DNA of 8,320 nt, from positions 1-8,320 of the forward strand of contig NZ_JAQIFT010000002.1 of assembly GCF_027857615.1 (NCBI RefSeq), written 5' to 3'. Under the pieces are notes generated by a model. That model was not told where the DNA came from. It saw only the letters and a list, made by a program, of their open reading frames with translations, and made no database searches. The position numbers and the translations under genes were made by a program. Source of the stretch: Holtiella tumoricola. GTDB taxonomy: Bacteria > Bacillota > Clostridia > Lachnospirales > Cellulosilyticaceae. Shown piece after piece: positions 1 through 5,266 of this stretch; position 1 is the stretch's first letter; each line of letters starts with the position of its first letter.

Positions 1-611
1 AAAAAAAACCAAAAGGATTTTTACTTGAAAATGTTCCTGGTTTATTAACAAGCGATAAAGGAAGAACTTTTGAAATAATTCAAAGTGAACTAAAGAAAGT
101 TGGTTATGAGTTTTACTATGATGTTTTAGATGCTGCAGACTTTGGAGTACCACAAAATAGAAAAAGATTGTTTATAGTAGGATTTAGAAAAGATTTAGTA
201 AGTGATTTTTTCAAGTTCCCAAAAGGAAAAGAAGAAAAAGCTTATATTTGTGACTTTTTAGAAGATGATCCTAAAGGGTATAGCATATCCGAAAAAACAC
301 AAAACAACTATTTATTCAAGTTAGATGACGGTAGACCACAGATTATTGATAAGGATTCAATGATCCAAGTTAAGACTTTAGTAGCAAGTTATCATAAAAT
401 ACAACGCTTAACAGGAACATTTGTAAAAGGTGGAGAAACAGGACTAAGATTACTATCAGAACTTGAATGTAAGAGAATACAGGGATTCCCTGATGAATAT
501 AAAATTCCTGTATCAAGAACCCAAATGTACCGACAGTTTGGTAATAGTGTAGCGGTGCCTGTTATAGAAGAAATTGCAAAACAAATGGTTGAGGTGTTAC
601 AGTATACCTAA
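1..611 (+). CDS. DNA (cytosine-5-)-methyltransferase, C-terminal part (starts at 8017)
   Basis: Residues 102-304 of the methyltransferase begun at 8017; codons are in phase from base 3. It carries motif VI ENV (residues 111-113), motif VIII QNRKR (153-157), a short target-recognition region (about 165-250), motif IX around RLLSELECKRIQGFP (251-265) and motif X with GNSV (282-285). The 304-residue total is normal for a small type II C5 enzyme. No start codon is needed at the left edge, and an internal TTG at 168 falls inside motif VIII so cannot be the true start. The stop codon overlaps the ribosome binding site of the endonuclease gene, and the two genes are 15 bases apart, so they are probably co-transcribed with methylase first. 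Confidence 0.96.
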   Translation, partial: KKPKGFLLENVPGLLTSDKGRTFEIIQSELKKVGYEFYYDVLDAADFGVPQNRKRLFIVGFRKDLVSDFFKFPKGKEEKAYICDFLEDDPKGYSISEKTQNNYLFKLDDGRPQIIDKDSMIQVKTLVASYHKIQRLTGTFVKGGETGLRLLSELECKRIQGFPDEYKIPVSRTQMYRQFGNSVAVPVIEEIAKQMVEVLQYT

Positions 612-626
612 AGGAGGTGACACCAA

Positions 627-1238
627 ATGGCTAAGAAAAAAGATGGTACATCATGCGTAGATATTATAAAATCATTATTTACTAAATATCCTATAAGTGA
701 TGAAATGAAACCACATGAAATTATTAAGTTTTACTATGAGAAATATCAAACAGAATTTCCCAATAATAATAGTGTAAATGGGACAATTTTTGAAAATCTA
801 TTATTGATTGTTTTTACAAGAGCAGGCATTTCCCCTATTTATTATCAAGCAAAAATGGCATTAGTTCCTAACGTGGATTTTGATATGGTTCTATACAATA
901 GAAAAACCCCTGTAGCTATTAGTGCTAAGACTAGCTTAAGAGAACGTTGGAAACAGGCTGATATTGAATCTATGGCATTAAAGTACGTTCATAGAAAAGC
1001 AAAGTGCTATCTATTAACGCTATCCAAGGCAGAAGTAGCAACTAGAAGAAAAGAAGAAAATTCTTATGTAGGGATAGATGAATTTGTTATTGCTAATGAG
1101 CCTGAATTTGATGCATGGTTAGAAGAAGTTAAGACTATAGCTTTTAGAGAGTCAGAAAGCATTGATTTAATTGAAAATGCAGTAGTTGCTAAACGAGATG
1201 CTACCAAGTTAAAAGAAATTTTAGGAATTGAATTTTAA
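627..1238 (+). CDS. Type II restriction endonuclease, Ecl18kI/EcoRII-like PD-(D/E)XK fold
   Basis: A 203-residue protein in the endonuclease position, directly behind a C5 methylase, with a very strong site AAAGGAGGTGA at 610-620. The core reads VDFD (83-86), then SAK (99-101) and RERW (105-108), with a downstream E at 114. In Ecl18kI the catalytic and recognition residues are K182, R186-E187-R188 and E195; the spacing here (K101, R105-E106-R107, E114) is identical. D84 or D86 would be the metal-binding Asp and E56 a candidate for the upstream helix Glu. Enzymes with this RER arrangement contact CC:GG (CCNGG, CCWGG, CCGG-containing sites). Inferred: double-strand cleavage of unmodified DNA at such a site. 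Odd point: it is shorter than Ecl18kI (about 305 residues). The exact site is unknown; a different PD-(D/E)XK type II family is the alternative. Confidence 0.82.
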   Translation: MAKKKDGTSCVDIIKSLFTKYPISDEMKPHEIIKFYYEKYQTEFPNNNSVNGTIFENLLLIVFTRAGISPIYYQAKMALVPNVDFDMVLYNRKTPVAISAKTSLRERWKQADIESMALKYVHRKAKCYLLTLSKAEVATRRKEENSYVGIDEFVIANEPEFDAWLEEVKTIAFRESESIDLIENAVVAKRDATKLKEILGIEF

Positions 1239-1282
1239 AATAAAAATCCTCTGCTAGATATTTAGTGGAGGGTTTTATTTTA
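1236..1282. terminator. Terminator after the restriction operon
   Basis: Arms 1236-1251 and 1268-1282 pair over about 15 bp with one bulged A and one G-U pair, around a 16-base loop. The A-rich left arm and T-rich right arm make it plausible in both directions. It begins in the endonuclease stop codon and separates the restriction pair from the next unit. Confidence 0.8.
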
Positions 1283-1290
1283 TGGTGGGA

Positions 1291-1310
1291 GTTACACGTA
1301 GTTATGGTGT
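1291..1310 (+). repeat. 20-bp site copy 1 (operator or centromere-like)
   Basis: GTTACACGTAGTTATGGTGT. It matches copies 2 and 3 except in the second GTAAC arm, where it reads GTTAT. It lies about 95 bases before the helix-turn-helix protein gene and upstream of that gene's promoter. Confidence 0.75.
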
Positions 1311-1326
1311 ATTATAAAAAAGATTA

Positions 1327-1355
1327 TTGTAGAAACAATTATAAAGGCTTAATAT
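1327..1355 (+). promoter_or_regulatory. Candidate promoter of the helix-turn-helix protein gene
   Basis: TTGTAG at 1327-1332, a 17-base spacer and TAATAT at 1350-1355. Both boxes are imperfect. The promoter is flanked by two copies of the 20-bp site, the second starting only four bases after the -10 box, which suits autoregulation. Confidence 0.45.
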
Positions 1356-1358
1356 AAA

Positions 1359-1376
1359 GTTACACGTAGTAACGGT
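1359..1376 (+). repeat. 20-bp site copy 2, over the start of the transcript
   Basis: GTTACACGTAGTAACGGT: an inverted repeat GTTAC/GTAAC around the spacer ACGTA, followed by a conserved GGT. It sits immediately downstream of the candidate -10 box and 27 bases before the start codon, where a bound protein would block transcription. Confidence 0.78.
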
Positions 1377-1402
1377 ATGTTACAGACGGAGGGGGGAGCA
1401 AT

Positions 1403-1918
1403 ATGGATGCACAGGAGTTATTGATCCAAGTAAACCAACTATTAGAAACAGGCTTGAAAGTATCAGAAGTAGAAAAAAAGTTAGGCTATGGTGATGGACA
1501 GGCTAGAAAGCTACTTAGTAAGGCTGGTTTTAAATGTGATAGGAAACTTAATAAGTATGTGCCTAAGGATGGGGAGGTGCAGACCCTAGAGCAAGTAGTA
1601 AAGCCAATAGAAGAAAAGCCACAAGTTACACGTAGTAACGGTGTTATGCCACGACAAGAACCCAAGCAAGAACTAACCCAAAAGCAAGTATTTACAGGGG
1701 CTGAGGTTGATATACTACATAAGCTGATCCAAGAGTATCAAGTAAGACAATTGATCCAATCAGAAACCGAAGAGGACAAGGGAAAGACCATTAATAGAAA
1801 TGTAAGAGTATACGAAAAGCAATTCGATAGCTTTGCAACCTGGTGCAAAGAGAATAACGTAACACAAGCCGATGCACTCTATAGAGCCATTGATTTGATG
1901 ATGAAAACTTTTAAGTAG
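1403..1918 (+). CDS. Plasmid DNA-binding protein, N-terminal helix-turn-helix and C-terminal ribbon-helix-helix-like domain
   Basis: 171 residues; I do not recognise a named family. Residues 1-53 look like a small helix-turn-helix domain (helix 3-16, then VSEVEKKLGYGDGQARKLLSKAGF). Residues 54-95 are a polar, Pro/Lys/Gln-rich linker. Residues 100-120 are a helix, possibly for dimerisation, and residues 130-171 (NRNVRVYEKQFDSFATWCKE, then two helices) resemble a strand-helix-helix segment like those ending plasmid control proteins. The start follows a GGAGGGGGGAG site. A third copy of the 20-bp site lies in the linker codons (VTRSNG, 75-80). It stands alone between two terminators. Inferred: it binds the 20-bp sites, represses itself and may take part in partition or copy control. 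A simple transcription factor is the alternative. Confidence 0.8.
   Translation: MDAQELLIQVNQLLETGLKVSEVEKKLGYGDGQARKLLSKAGFKCDRKLNKYVPKDGEVQTLEQVVKPIEEKPQVTRSNGVMPRQEPKQELTQKQVFTGAEVDILHKLIQEYQVRQLIQSETEEDKGKTINRNVRVYEKQFDSFATWCKENNVTQADALYRAIDLMMKTFK
1625..1644 (+). repeat. 20-bp site copy 3, inside the coding sequence
   Basis: GTTACACGTAGTAACGGTGT, identical to copy 2 over 18 bases, within codons 75-81 of the helix-turn-helix protein. It falls exactly in the flexible linker, where amino acid choice is probably free. Confidence 0.78.
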
Positions 1919-1947
1919 CGAGTTAAAATACTTTGCTACTTTTTTTA
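1914..1947 (+). terminator. Terminator of the helix-turn-helix protein gene
   Basis: AGTAGC (1914-1919) pairs with GCTACT (1935-1940), with an inner AGT/ACT pairing, followed by seven T. It overlaps the stop codon, and its right arm also supplies the -35 box of the next promoter. Confidence 0.85.
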
Positions 1948-1961
1948 TTGGGTGGTATACT
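1933..1961 (+). promoter_or_regulatory. Promoter of the coiled-coil protein gene
   Basis: TTGCTA at 1933-1938, a 17-base spacer and TATACT at 1956-1961. The -35 box lies inside the right arm of the preceding terminator, so the two units are packed with no spare DNA but transcribed separately. Confidence 0.65.
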
Positions 1962-1979
1962 ATAGAAAACTAAGTTTAC

Positions 1980-2019
1980 TGGTTAACCTATTGAAAAATA
2001 AGGTTTTGTAGGTTTACCA
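1980..2019. promoter_or_regulatory. Candidate operator: inverted repeat before the coiled-coil gene
   Basis: TGGTTAACCT (1980-1989) and AGGTTTACCA (2010-2019) are inverted copies matching at 9 of 10 bases, with centres 30 bp apart, about three helical turns. They lie between the promoter -10 box and the ribosome binding site. The first copy holds the palindrome GGTTAACC. It differs in sequence from the 20-bp sites, so a different binder, perhaps the coiled-coil protein itself, is implied. Confidence 0.5.
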
Positions 2020-2040
2020 ATTTTGAAAGGGGTTAGTGGT

Positions 2041-2955
2041 ATGGCACAAGAAACATGGGGACTAAAGTTAGATTTAGACCTAAAGGAAAAGGTACAAGAG
2101 ATAGTAAAGAACGACTTTGATAGTAGTAAGGAGTTCCTAGAGCAGTTGGTTAATATGTACGAACTGCACCAACTTAAACAAGGTGAAAACGTTTTAACCT
2201 CAGAAATCGAGGAATTAGAAAGCCTGACAAGACGTATCAATAATGTATTTATCAATGCAAACGCAAAAATTAATACTATGTTAGCTGACAAAGATGATAA
2301 CGCTGCAAGACAAGTAGAATTAAAGGGTAAGCTAATCGAAAGGTTACAAGGAGACATTGCAACCCTGGAAGAAGAAAGAGAACAAATAAGCAGTATAAAC
2401 GATAGCCTAACCCTTGCAAATACTGACTATATCAACCAAGTAAACCAACTAACTAAGTCAACCCAAACTTTAGAAGACTTAGTAACAGAGTACAAAGAGA
2501 AGAACGATACCCTCACAGGGCTACTAGCCGAATACAAAGCCGATAGGGAGCAGAACAAGAGCCTACAGGAAGAGAACCGAGAACTACAGAAGAAACTCCA
2601 AGAACTTAACGCAGTAGCTACAGAACAAGCTAAACAGATACTAGAATCAGGTGAAAGGCTACGGGAACAGTCTACAAAGCACGAAAATAGCCTACAGGAG
2701 CTTTTAACTAAACAAGCCGATGAATTGGACACCACGAGAAGAAAAGCTGAAATAGATGCAAATCTGAGCGTTCTGGCGCTACAACAGGAACACCAAGCCA
2801 AAGTACAGGCTTTACAGGATAAACACAACGCAGATATAGAACAGTACCAAAGTAAGTATAGGGAACTGCTAGAGCAGTTGGAGCAACAAAAGAAAACTAC
2901 TGCTAAACCTAAGAACACCAAAACCAAAAAGGAAAACACTACACAAGCCGAATAA
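2041..2955 (+). CDS. Long coiled-coil plasmid protein with ribbon-helix-helix-like head (KfrA-like architecture)
   Basis: 304 residues from the ATG at 2041, chosen because AAAGGGG lies eight bases before it; an upstream in-frame TTG at 2023 has no such site. Residues 1-40 fit a strand-helix-helix DNA-binding head (WGLKLDLDLKEKVQEIV, then SSKEFLEQLVNMYEL). From about 45 to 285 the chain is almost unbroken Glu/Gln/Lys/Leu-rich heptads with no Pro, that is, a long coiled coil. The tail after 285 is basic (KKTTAKPKNTKTKK). Head plus long coiled coil recalls KfrA of IncP plasmids and other accessory segregation proteins, though the head type differs and no homology is claimed. Inferred role: DNA-bound scaffold for plasmid segregation or nucleoid association. 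It has its own promoter, operator-like repeat and terminator. Confidence 0.8.
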   Translation: MAQETWGLKLDLDLKEKVQEIVKNDFDSSKEFLEQLVNMYELHQLKQGENVLTSEIEELESLTRRINNVFINANAKINTMLADKDDNAARQVELKGKLIERLQGDIATLEEEREQISSINDSLTLANTDYINQVNQLTKSTQTLEDLVTEYKEKNDTLTGLLAEYKADREQNKSLQEENRELQKKLQELNAVATEQAKQILESGERLREQSTKHENSLQELLTKQADELDTTRRKAEIDANLSVLALQQEHQAKVQALQDKHNADIEQYQSKYRELLEQLEQQKKTTAKPKNTKTKKENTTQAE

Positions 2956-2964
2956 ATAAACTAA

Positions 2965-2997
2965 TCCCCCTACAGGTTATGTATGGGGGACTTTTTA
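2965..2997 (+). terminator. Terminator of the coiled-coil protein gene
   Basis: TCCCCC (2965-2970) pairs with GGGGGA (2985-2990), with an inner TACA/TGTA pairing and a short loop, then CTTTTT. Confidence 0.9.
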
Positions 2998-3011
2998 TGT
3001 AAAATATAAAA

Positions 3012-3082
3012 TTGTACTTTTATTACTATACAAATGTCACTTTTTTAAAATGATGGCTGCACTTTTATTACCACGCAAATTG
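3012..3082. repeat. Two direct 24-bp repeats, each a small hairpin with the same loop
   Basis: The core ACTTTTATTAC occurs at 3016-3026 and 3061-3071, 45 bases apart. In copy 1 it is flanked by TTGT and ACAA, and in copy 2 by CTGC and GCAA, so TGT/ACA has become TGC/GCA while the loop stays fixed. This is consistent with conserved stem-loops lying just upstream of the larger tandem repeat. Confidence 0.5.
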
Positions 3083-3144
3083 CAAATAAAAAATATATTC
3101 GACTACCGTTTGGTTTCCTGTTCCTCCTAGTCACATACATCCTT

Positions 3145-3170
3145 TCTGTATTTTCTCTCTGTATTTTCTC
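3145..3170. repeat. Perfect 13-bp tandem duplication
   Basis: TCTGTATTTTCTC occurs twice back to back in unit 1 of the 280-bp repeat; unit 2 lacks it. Probably a slippage duplication. Each copy carries CTGTA, complementary to CTACAG five-base core TACAG of the following helix arm at 3185-3189. Confidence 0.8.
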
Positions 3171-3178
3171 ATGTAAAA

Positions 3179-3352
3179 AGAATCTACAGGATTTTTACTT
3201 CTCTTTATAAGGAATAACACTTGTAACCATTGGTATTACTACGTTTGAAAAACGAATCTACAGAACTATTTGTAGAATCTGTTACTGACAAAGGAAGTTA
3301 AAGCCTAATGGCAATCAATTATGCCATATGGAAGAATATGGTCTGTAGATTC
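3179..3352. ncRNA. Candidate structured RNA or ssDNA element, copy 1 (pseudoknot-forming)
   Basis: Helix A pairs AGAATCTACA (3179-3188) with TGTAGAATCT (3271-3280), nine of ten pairs. Helix B pairs GAATCTACAGA (3254-3264) with TCTGTAGATTC (3342-3352), eleven of eleven. The order A-left, B-left, A-right, B-right makes them cross, so forming both gives a pseudoknot. A-left can instead pair with B-right (GAATCTACAG at 3180-3189 against CTGTAGATTC), which suggests alternative folds. Transcribed strand, promoter and function are unknown, and a DNA role such as origin or partition site is equally possible. Confidence 0.5.
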
Positions 3353-3375
3353 TCAATAGATTTTACCTAATAAAA

Positions 3376-3655
3376 ACTCCGACTATCGTTCGATTTTTCT
3401 ATTCCTCCGTCATAGGTGAGTGTTTTAGTGTAGATAGAATAGTAAAAAAGAAAATACACTATATTTACTTCTTTCTTTAAAGAGTTAACGTCTGTAAGCA
3501 TTGGTATTACTAGCTTTGTAAAATGAATCTACACCAACCTAGTGTATTTCCCACCATTGACGGAGGAAATGTAGAGCCAAATGGCAATCGTATTGGTATT
3601 GGTAAAATATGGGGTGTAGATTCCTACTGCTTTAAACGACAAAATAACCTCTATT
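3376..3655. repeat. 280-bp tandem repeat, unit 2
   Basis: Second copy, beginning with CGACTATCGTTCGATTT at 3380 and ending shortly before the rep promoter. Conserved blocks are in the same order as in unit 1, including the CATTGGTATTACTA hairpin (GTAA/TTAC stem) and AGCCAAATGGCAATC. A 12-codon frame begins at the same conserved ATGGCAATC and stops inside the last helix arm. Confidence 0.7.
3452..3623. ncRNA. Candidate structured RNA or ssDNA element, copy 2 (pseudoknot-forming)
   Basis: Helix A pairs AAATACACTA (3452-3461) with TAGTGTATTT (3540-3549), all ten. Helix B pairs GAATCTACACC (3525-3535) with GGTGTAGATTC (3613-3623), all eleven. Relative to copy 1, helix A differs at most positions but still pairs, and helix B changes GA to CC on one side and TC to GG on the other. 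A-left can also pair locally with TAGTGTA at 3426-3432, and B-left with GTGTAGAT at 3428-3435, again allowing a switch. It ends about 80 bases before the rep -10 box. Confidence 0.5.
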
Positions 3656-3680
3656 AAACCCTTAGAAAATATAAATAGGC

Positions 3681-3709
3681 TGGATTAAGGCTGAAAATTG
3701 TAATATAAT
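3681..3709 (+). promoter_or_regulatory. Candidate rep promoter
   Basis: A perfect TATAAT at 3704-3709 with a poor TGGATT 17 bases upstream at 3681-3686. A transcript from here would start near 3716 and have a leader of about 200 bases containing the antisense target. The weak -35 contrasts with the strong opposing antisense promoter, the usual balance in antisense copy control. Confidence 0.5.
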
Positions 3710-3729
3710 ATAACTAAATAAATACGGAC

Positions 3730-3843
3730 ATGAAAAAAACTCCTAGAGTGTTTAAGTTTGGCGACCTGACCACTTCTAAGAGTTCCCATATGTATAACCG
3801 TAAAGGCTATTTGTATTTTTTATACTCTAATTATAGGGTTTAA
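3730..3843 (+). CDS. 37-codon leader frame across the antisense target (possible leader peptide)
   Basis: ATG at 3730 opens 37 codons ending TAA at 3841-3843, 72 bases before the Rep start; the product would begin MKKTPRVFKFGDL. It spans the whole antisense RNA region. There is only a weak GG before the start (ACGGAC), so translation is doubtful. In IncB/IncI-alpha plasmids a leader peptide in this position couples translation to rep control; whether that applies here is inference. Chance is the alternative, since 37 codons is not long. Confidence 0.3.
   Translation: MKKTPRVFKFGDLTTSKSSHMYNRKGYLYFLYSNYRV
3733..3823 (-). ncRNA. Antisense RNA controlling rep expression (about 90 nt)
   Basis: Transcribed against the rep leader from near 3823. 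It ends in an intrinsic terminator: arms 3738-3750 and 3771-3784 pair as AACTC/GAGTT, TAG/CTA and GTG/CAC with small internal loops, and on the minus strand are followed by seven T (A run at 3733-3739). The same stem-loop in the sense leader has the loop TTTGGCGACC, containing UUGG of the YUNR U-turn class used by many plasmid antisense RNAs; the antisense loop has the complement GGTCGCCAAA. Known: loop-loop kissing between such RNAs sets plasmid copy number. Inferred here from position, promoter and terminator. Confidence 0.8.
3788..3821 (+). terminator. Possible transcription attenuator in the rep leader
   Basis: Arms 3788-3799 and 3805-3816 pair imperfectly (eight Watson-Crick and two G-U pairs, two mismatches) around a five-base loop, followed by six T to 3821. 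It lies after the antisense target hairpin and before rep, the position of the attenuator in pIP501-type control. CCGTA at its loop side (3798-3802) could instead pair with TACGG at 3723-3727. The stem is weak, so translational control is the alternative. Confidence 0.4.
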
Positions 3844-3858
3844 AATACTAATAGTCAA
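3830..3858 (-). promoter_or_regulatory. Strong promoter of the antisense RNA
   Basis: On the minus strand, TTGACT (3858-3853), exactly 17 bases, then a perfect TATAAT (3835-3830). It is the best promoter match in the window and points away from rep into its leader, with a start expected at about 3823. Confidence 0.85.
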
Positions 3859-3914
3859 TAGCGGTGTACCTACTTTTTCATGTATCTTACAGAAGAAAGG
3901 GAGGTGCTTTTTTT

Positions 3915-5120
3915 ATGGGAGCACTACAAGCCGACTATATACCAATAGAAAAGGTCACCCACGTACAAGCCTTACATAACAAGGTAGATGCGAAATGTTG
4001 GGTAACTGTAGCAGATAAAGAAAAAGAATATAAACAACGACACCACAAGTACAAGGAACTTATAGAGGATGGGGAGCAAATAATTAATAATATTAATGCT
4101 TATATCTCAATGAATGCCTTTTATAGTACCTATAGACGAGCGGAATATTTAAGGCAATTAAATACCTTATACATTGATCTAGATGTCTATAACACCCCAT
4201 ACAATAAAGAGCAAGTGCTGATGCAACTTAGGGAAGAGTATTTTAATATAAAAATTCCACAACCGAGTATGATTGTAGATAGTGGAAGAGGATTATATTT
4301 AATTTGGACTCTTAAAAAGACACCAAGTCAAGCACTACCACTATGGAATGGCATAGAATCATTCTTATATAATCAATTAAAAGAGTTTGGAGCAGACCGT
4401 AAGGCTTTAGACTGTACAAGGGTTCTACGAGTGCCTGGAACGTTAAATACAAAATCTAATACCATTGTAGAGGTGCTTGATAGATTTAATTTTGATTATG
4501 AATTAAGAGATATTCAAAGAGATTATCTACCACTTCTGGAGCCAAAGGAAATAACTAAAAAGCGAAAAGGTAGAAAGCCCAAAGTAATTAGTTTGTTTAC
4601 TACTCATTCTTTACACTATGCAAGGATGCAAGACCTCATAAAGCTATGTGAATTAAGGGATTGGGATGTTAAAGGAAGTAGAGAAAATATATTATTCTTG
4701 TATCGTATGTTCTCGATCTGCTTTACTGAGGATAAAGAAAAAGCGTTAGAAGATGCTTTGGAAATTAATAGTCAGTTCTTACAACCTCTAAATGAGAGAG
4801 AAGTAATAAGAGCCACCAAATCGGCAGAGAAAAAGGAATACAAATACAAGAATGAAACTTTAATAGAACTCTTAGATATTTCACTAGAGGAACAAAAGCA
4901 CCTTAGGACAATAATATCAAAGGCTGAGGCCAATGAGAGGGAAAAAGTTAAGAAGAAAATCAGTAGAAGAAATGAAAACGGATTAACTCAGAGGGAAAAT
5001 GATAAACAAAAACGTATAGAATCTATACAAAACCTTAAAAATCAAGGGTTGAGCCAAGCAAAAGTAGCTGAAGAATTTAAAATAGGAATCGCTACAGTAA
5101 AGAGATATTGGAATATATAG
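3915..5120 (+). CDS. Plasmid replication protein, primase-polymerase (AEP)-like Rep
   Basis: 401 residues from the ATG at 3915, supported by AAAGGGAGGTG at 3897-3907; a GTG at 3864 in frame would place that site inside the gene and is rejected. Residues about 80-190 look like an archaeo-eukaryotic primase core: LYIDLD (85-90) gives the two metal-binding Asp D88 and D90, SGRGLYLIW (123-131) the second motif, and LDCTRVLRVPGTLNTKS (165-181) the third with D166. The second motif usually ends in His; Tyr128 stands there. Residues 205-215 are basic (KKRKGRK), 320-365 charged helix, and 370-401 a helix-turn-helix (GLSQAKVAEEFKIGIATVKRYW). Known: such proteins start replication of some Bacillota plasmids and phages, often by theta replication. 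It is the only replication gene here, and expression is probably set by the upstream antisense RNA. Confidence 0.85.
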   Translation: MGALQADYIPIEKVTHVQALHNKVDAKCWVTVADKEKEYKQRHHKYKELIEDGEQIINNINAYISMNAFYSTYRRAEYLRQLNTLYIDLDVYNTPYNKEQVLMQLREEYFNIKIPQPSMIVDSGRGLYLIWTLKKTPSQALPLWNGIESFLYNQLKEFGADRKALDCTRVLRVPGTLNTKSNTIVEVLDRFNFDYELRDIQRDYLPLLEPKEITKKRKGRKPKVISLFTTHSLHYARMQDLIKLCELRDWDVKGSRENILFLYRMFSICFTEDKEKALEDALEINSQFLQPLNEREVIRATKSAEKKEYKYKNETLIELLDISLEEQKHLRTIISKAEANEREKVKKKISRRNENGLTQRENDKQKRIESIQNLKNQGLSQAKVAEEFKIGIATVKRYWNI

Positions 5121-5266
5121 GTGGTATCACGAAACGTCGCTTTATATTATGGGCGTAGCCTTGTTCGCTCTTGGGGAAACGAGTAGCTGGTTTCATTAAA
5201 GCTTTTTGGATTTATATTCTTAAACAACCGTACAAAATACATAGGGATATTCTACATATTTTTTTT

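Larger units (their letters stand above)
3096..3375. repeat. 280-bp tandem repeat, unit 1
   Basis: First of two diverged head-to-tail copies. Segments shared with unit 2 at an offset of about 280: CGACTAYCGTTYGRTTT (3100-3116), TTTACTTCT (3194-3202), CATTGGTATTACTA (about 3228-3241), GAATCTACA (3254-3262), and AGCC-AATGGCAATC (3302-3316). Between them sequence is poorly conserved, yet helices are retained. No gene is apparent; a 20-codon frame starting at the conserved ATGGCAATC (3308) has a GGAAG too far upstream to be convincing. Confidence 0.7.

Noticed and set aside
1983..2357. Minus-strand open frame of 124 codons opposite the start of the coiled-coil gene
   Set aside because: Ser/Leu/Cys-rich shadow of a coiled-coil gene, with no ribosome site, and it crosses the promoter and operator region.
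2427..2939. Minus-strand open frame of 170 codons
   Set aside because: Composition (runs of Ser and Cys) is the antisense image of Glu/Gln/Lys-rich heptads; no ribosome site or promoter.
3308..3640. Short frames starting at the conserved ATGGCAATC in both tandem units (MAI...)
   Set aside because: The GGAAG/GGAGG motifs are 13-14 or more bases away and the frames diverge at once after three codons, so RNA or DNA structure explains conservation better.
3096..3655. CRISPR array or iteron array
   Set aside because: Only two units of about 280 bp with internal divergence; no short regular repeats with unique spacers and no cas gene.
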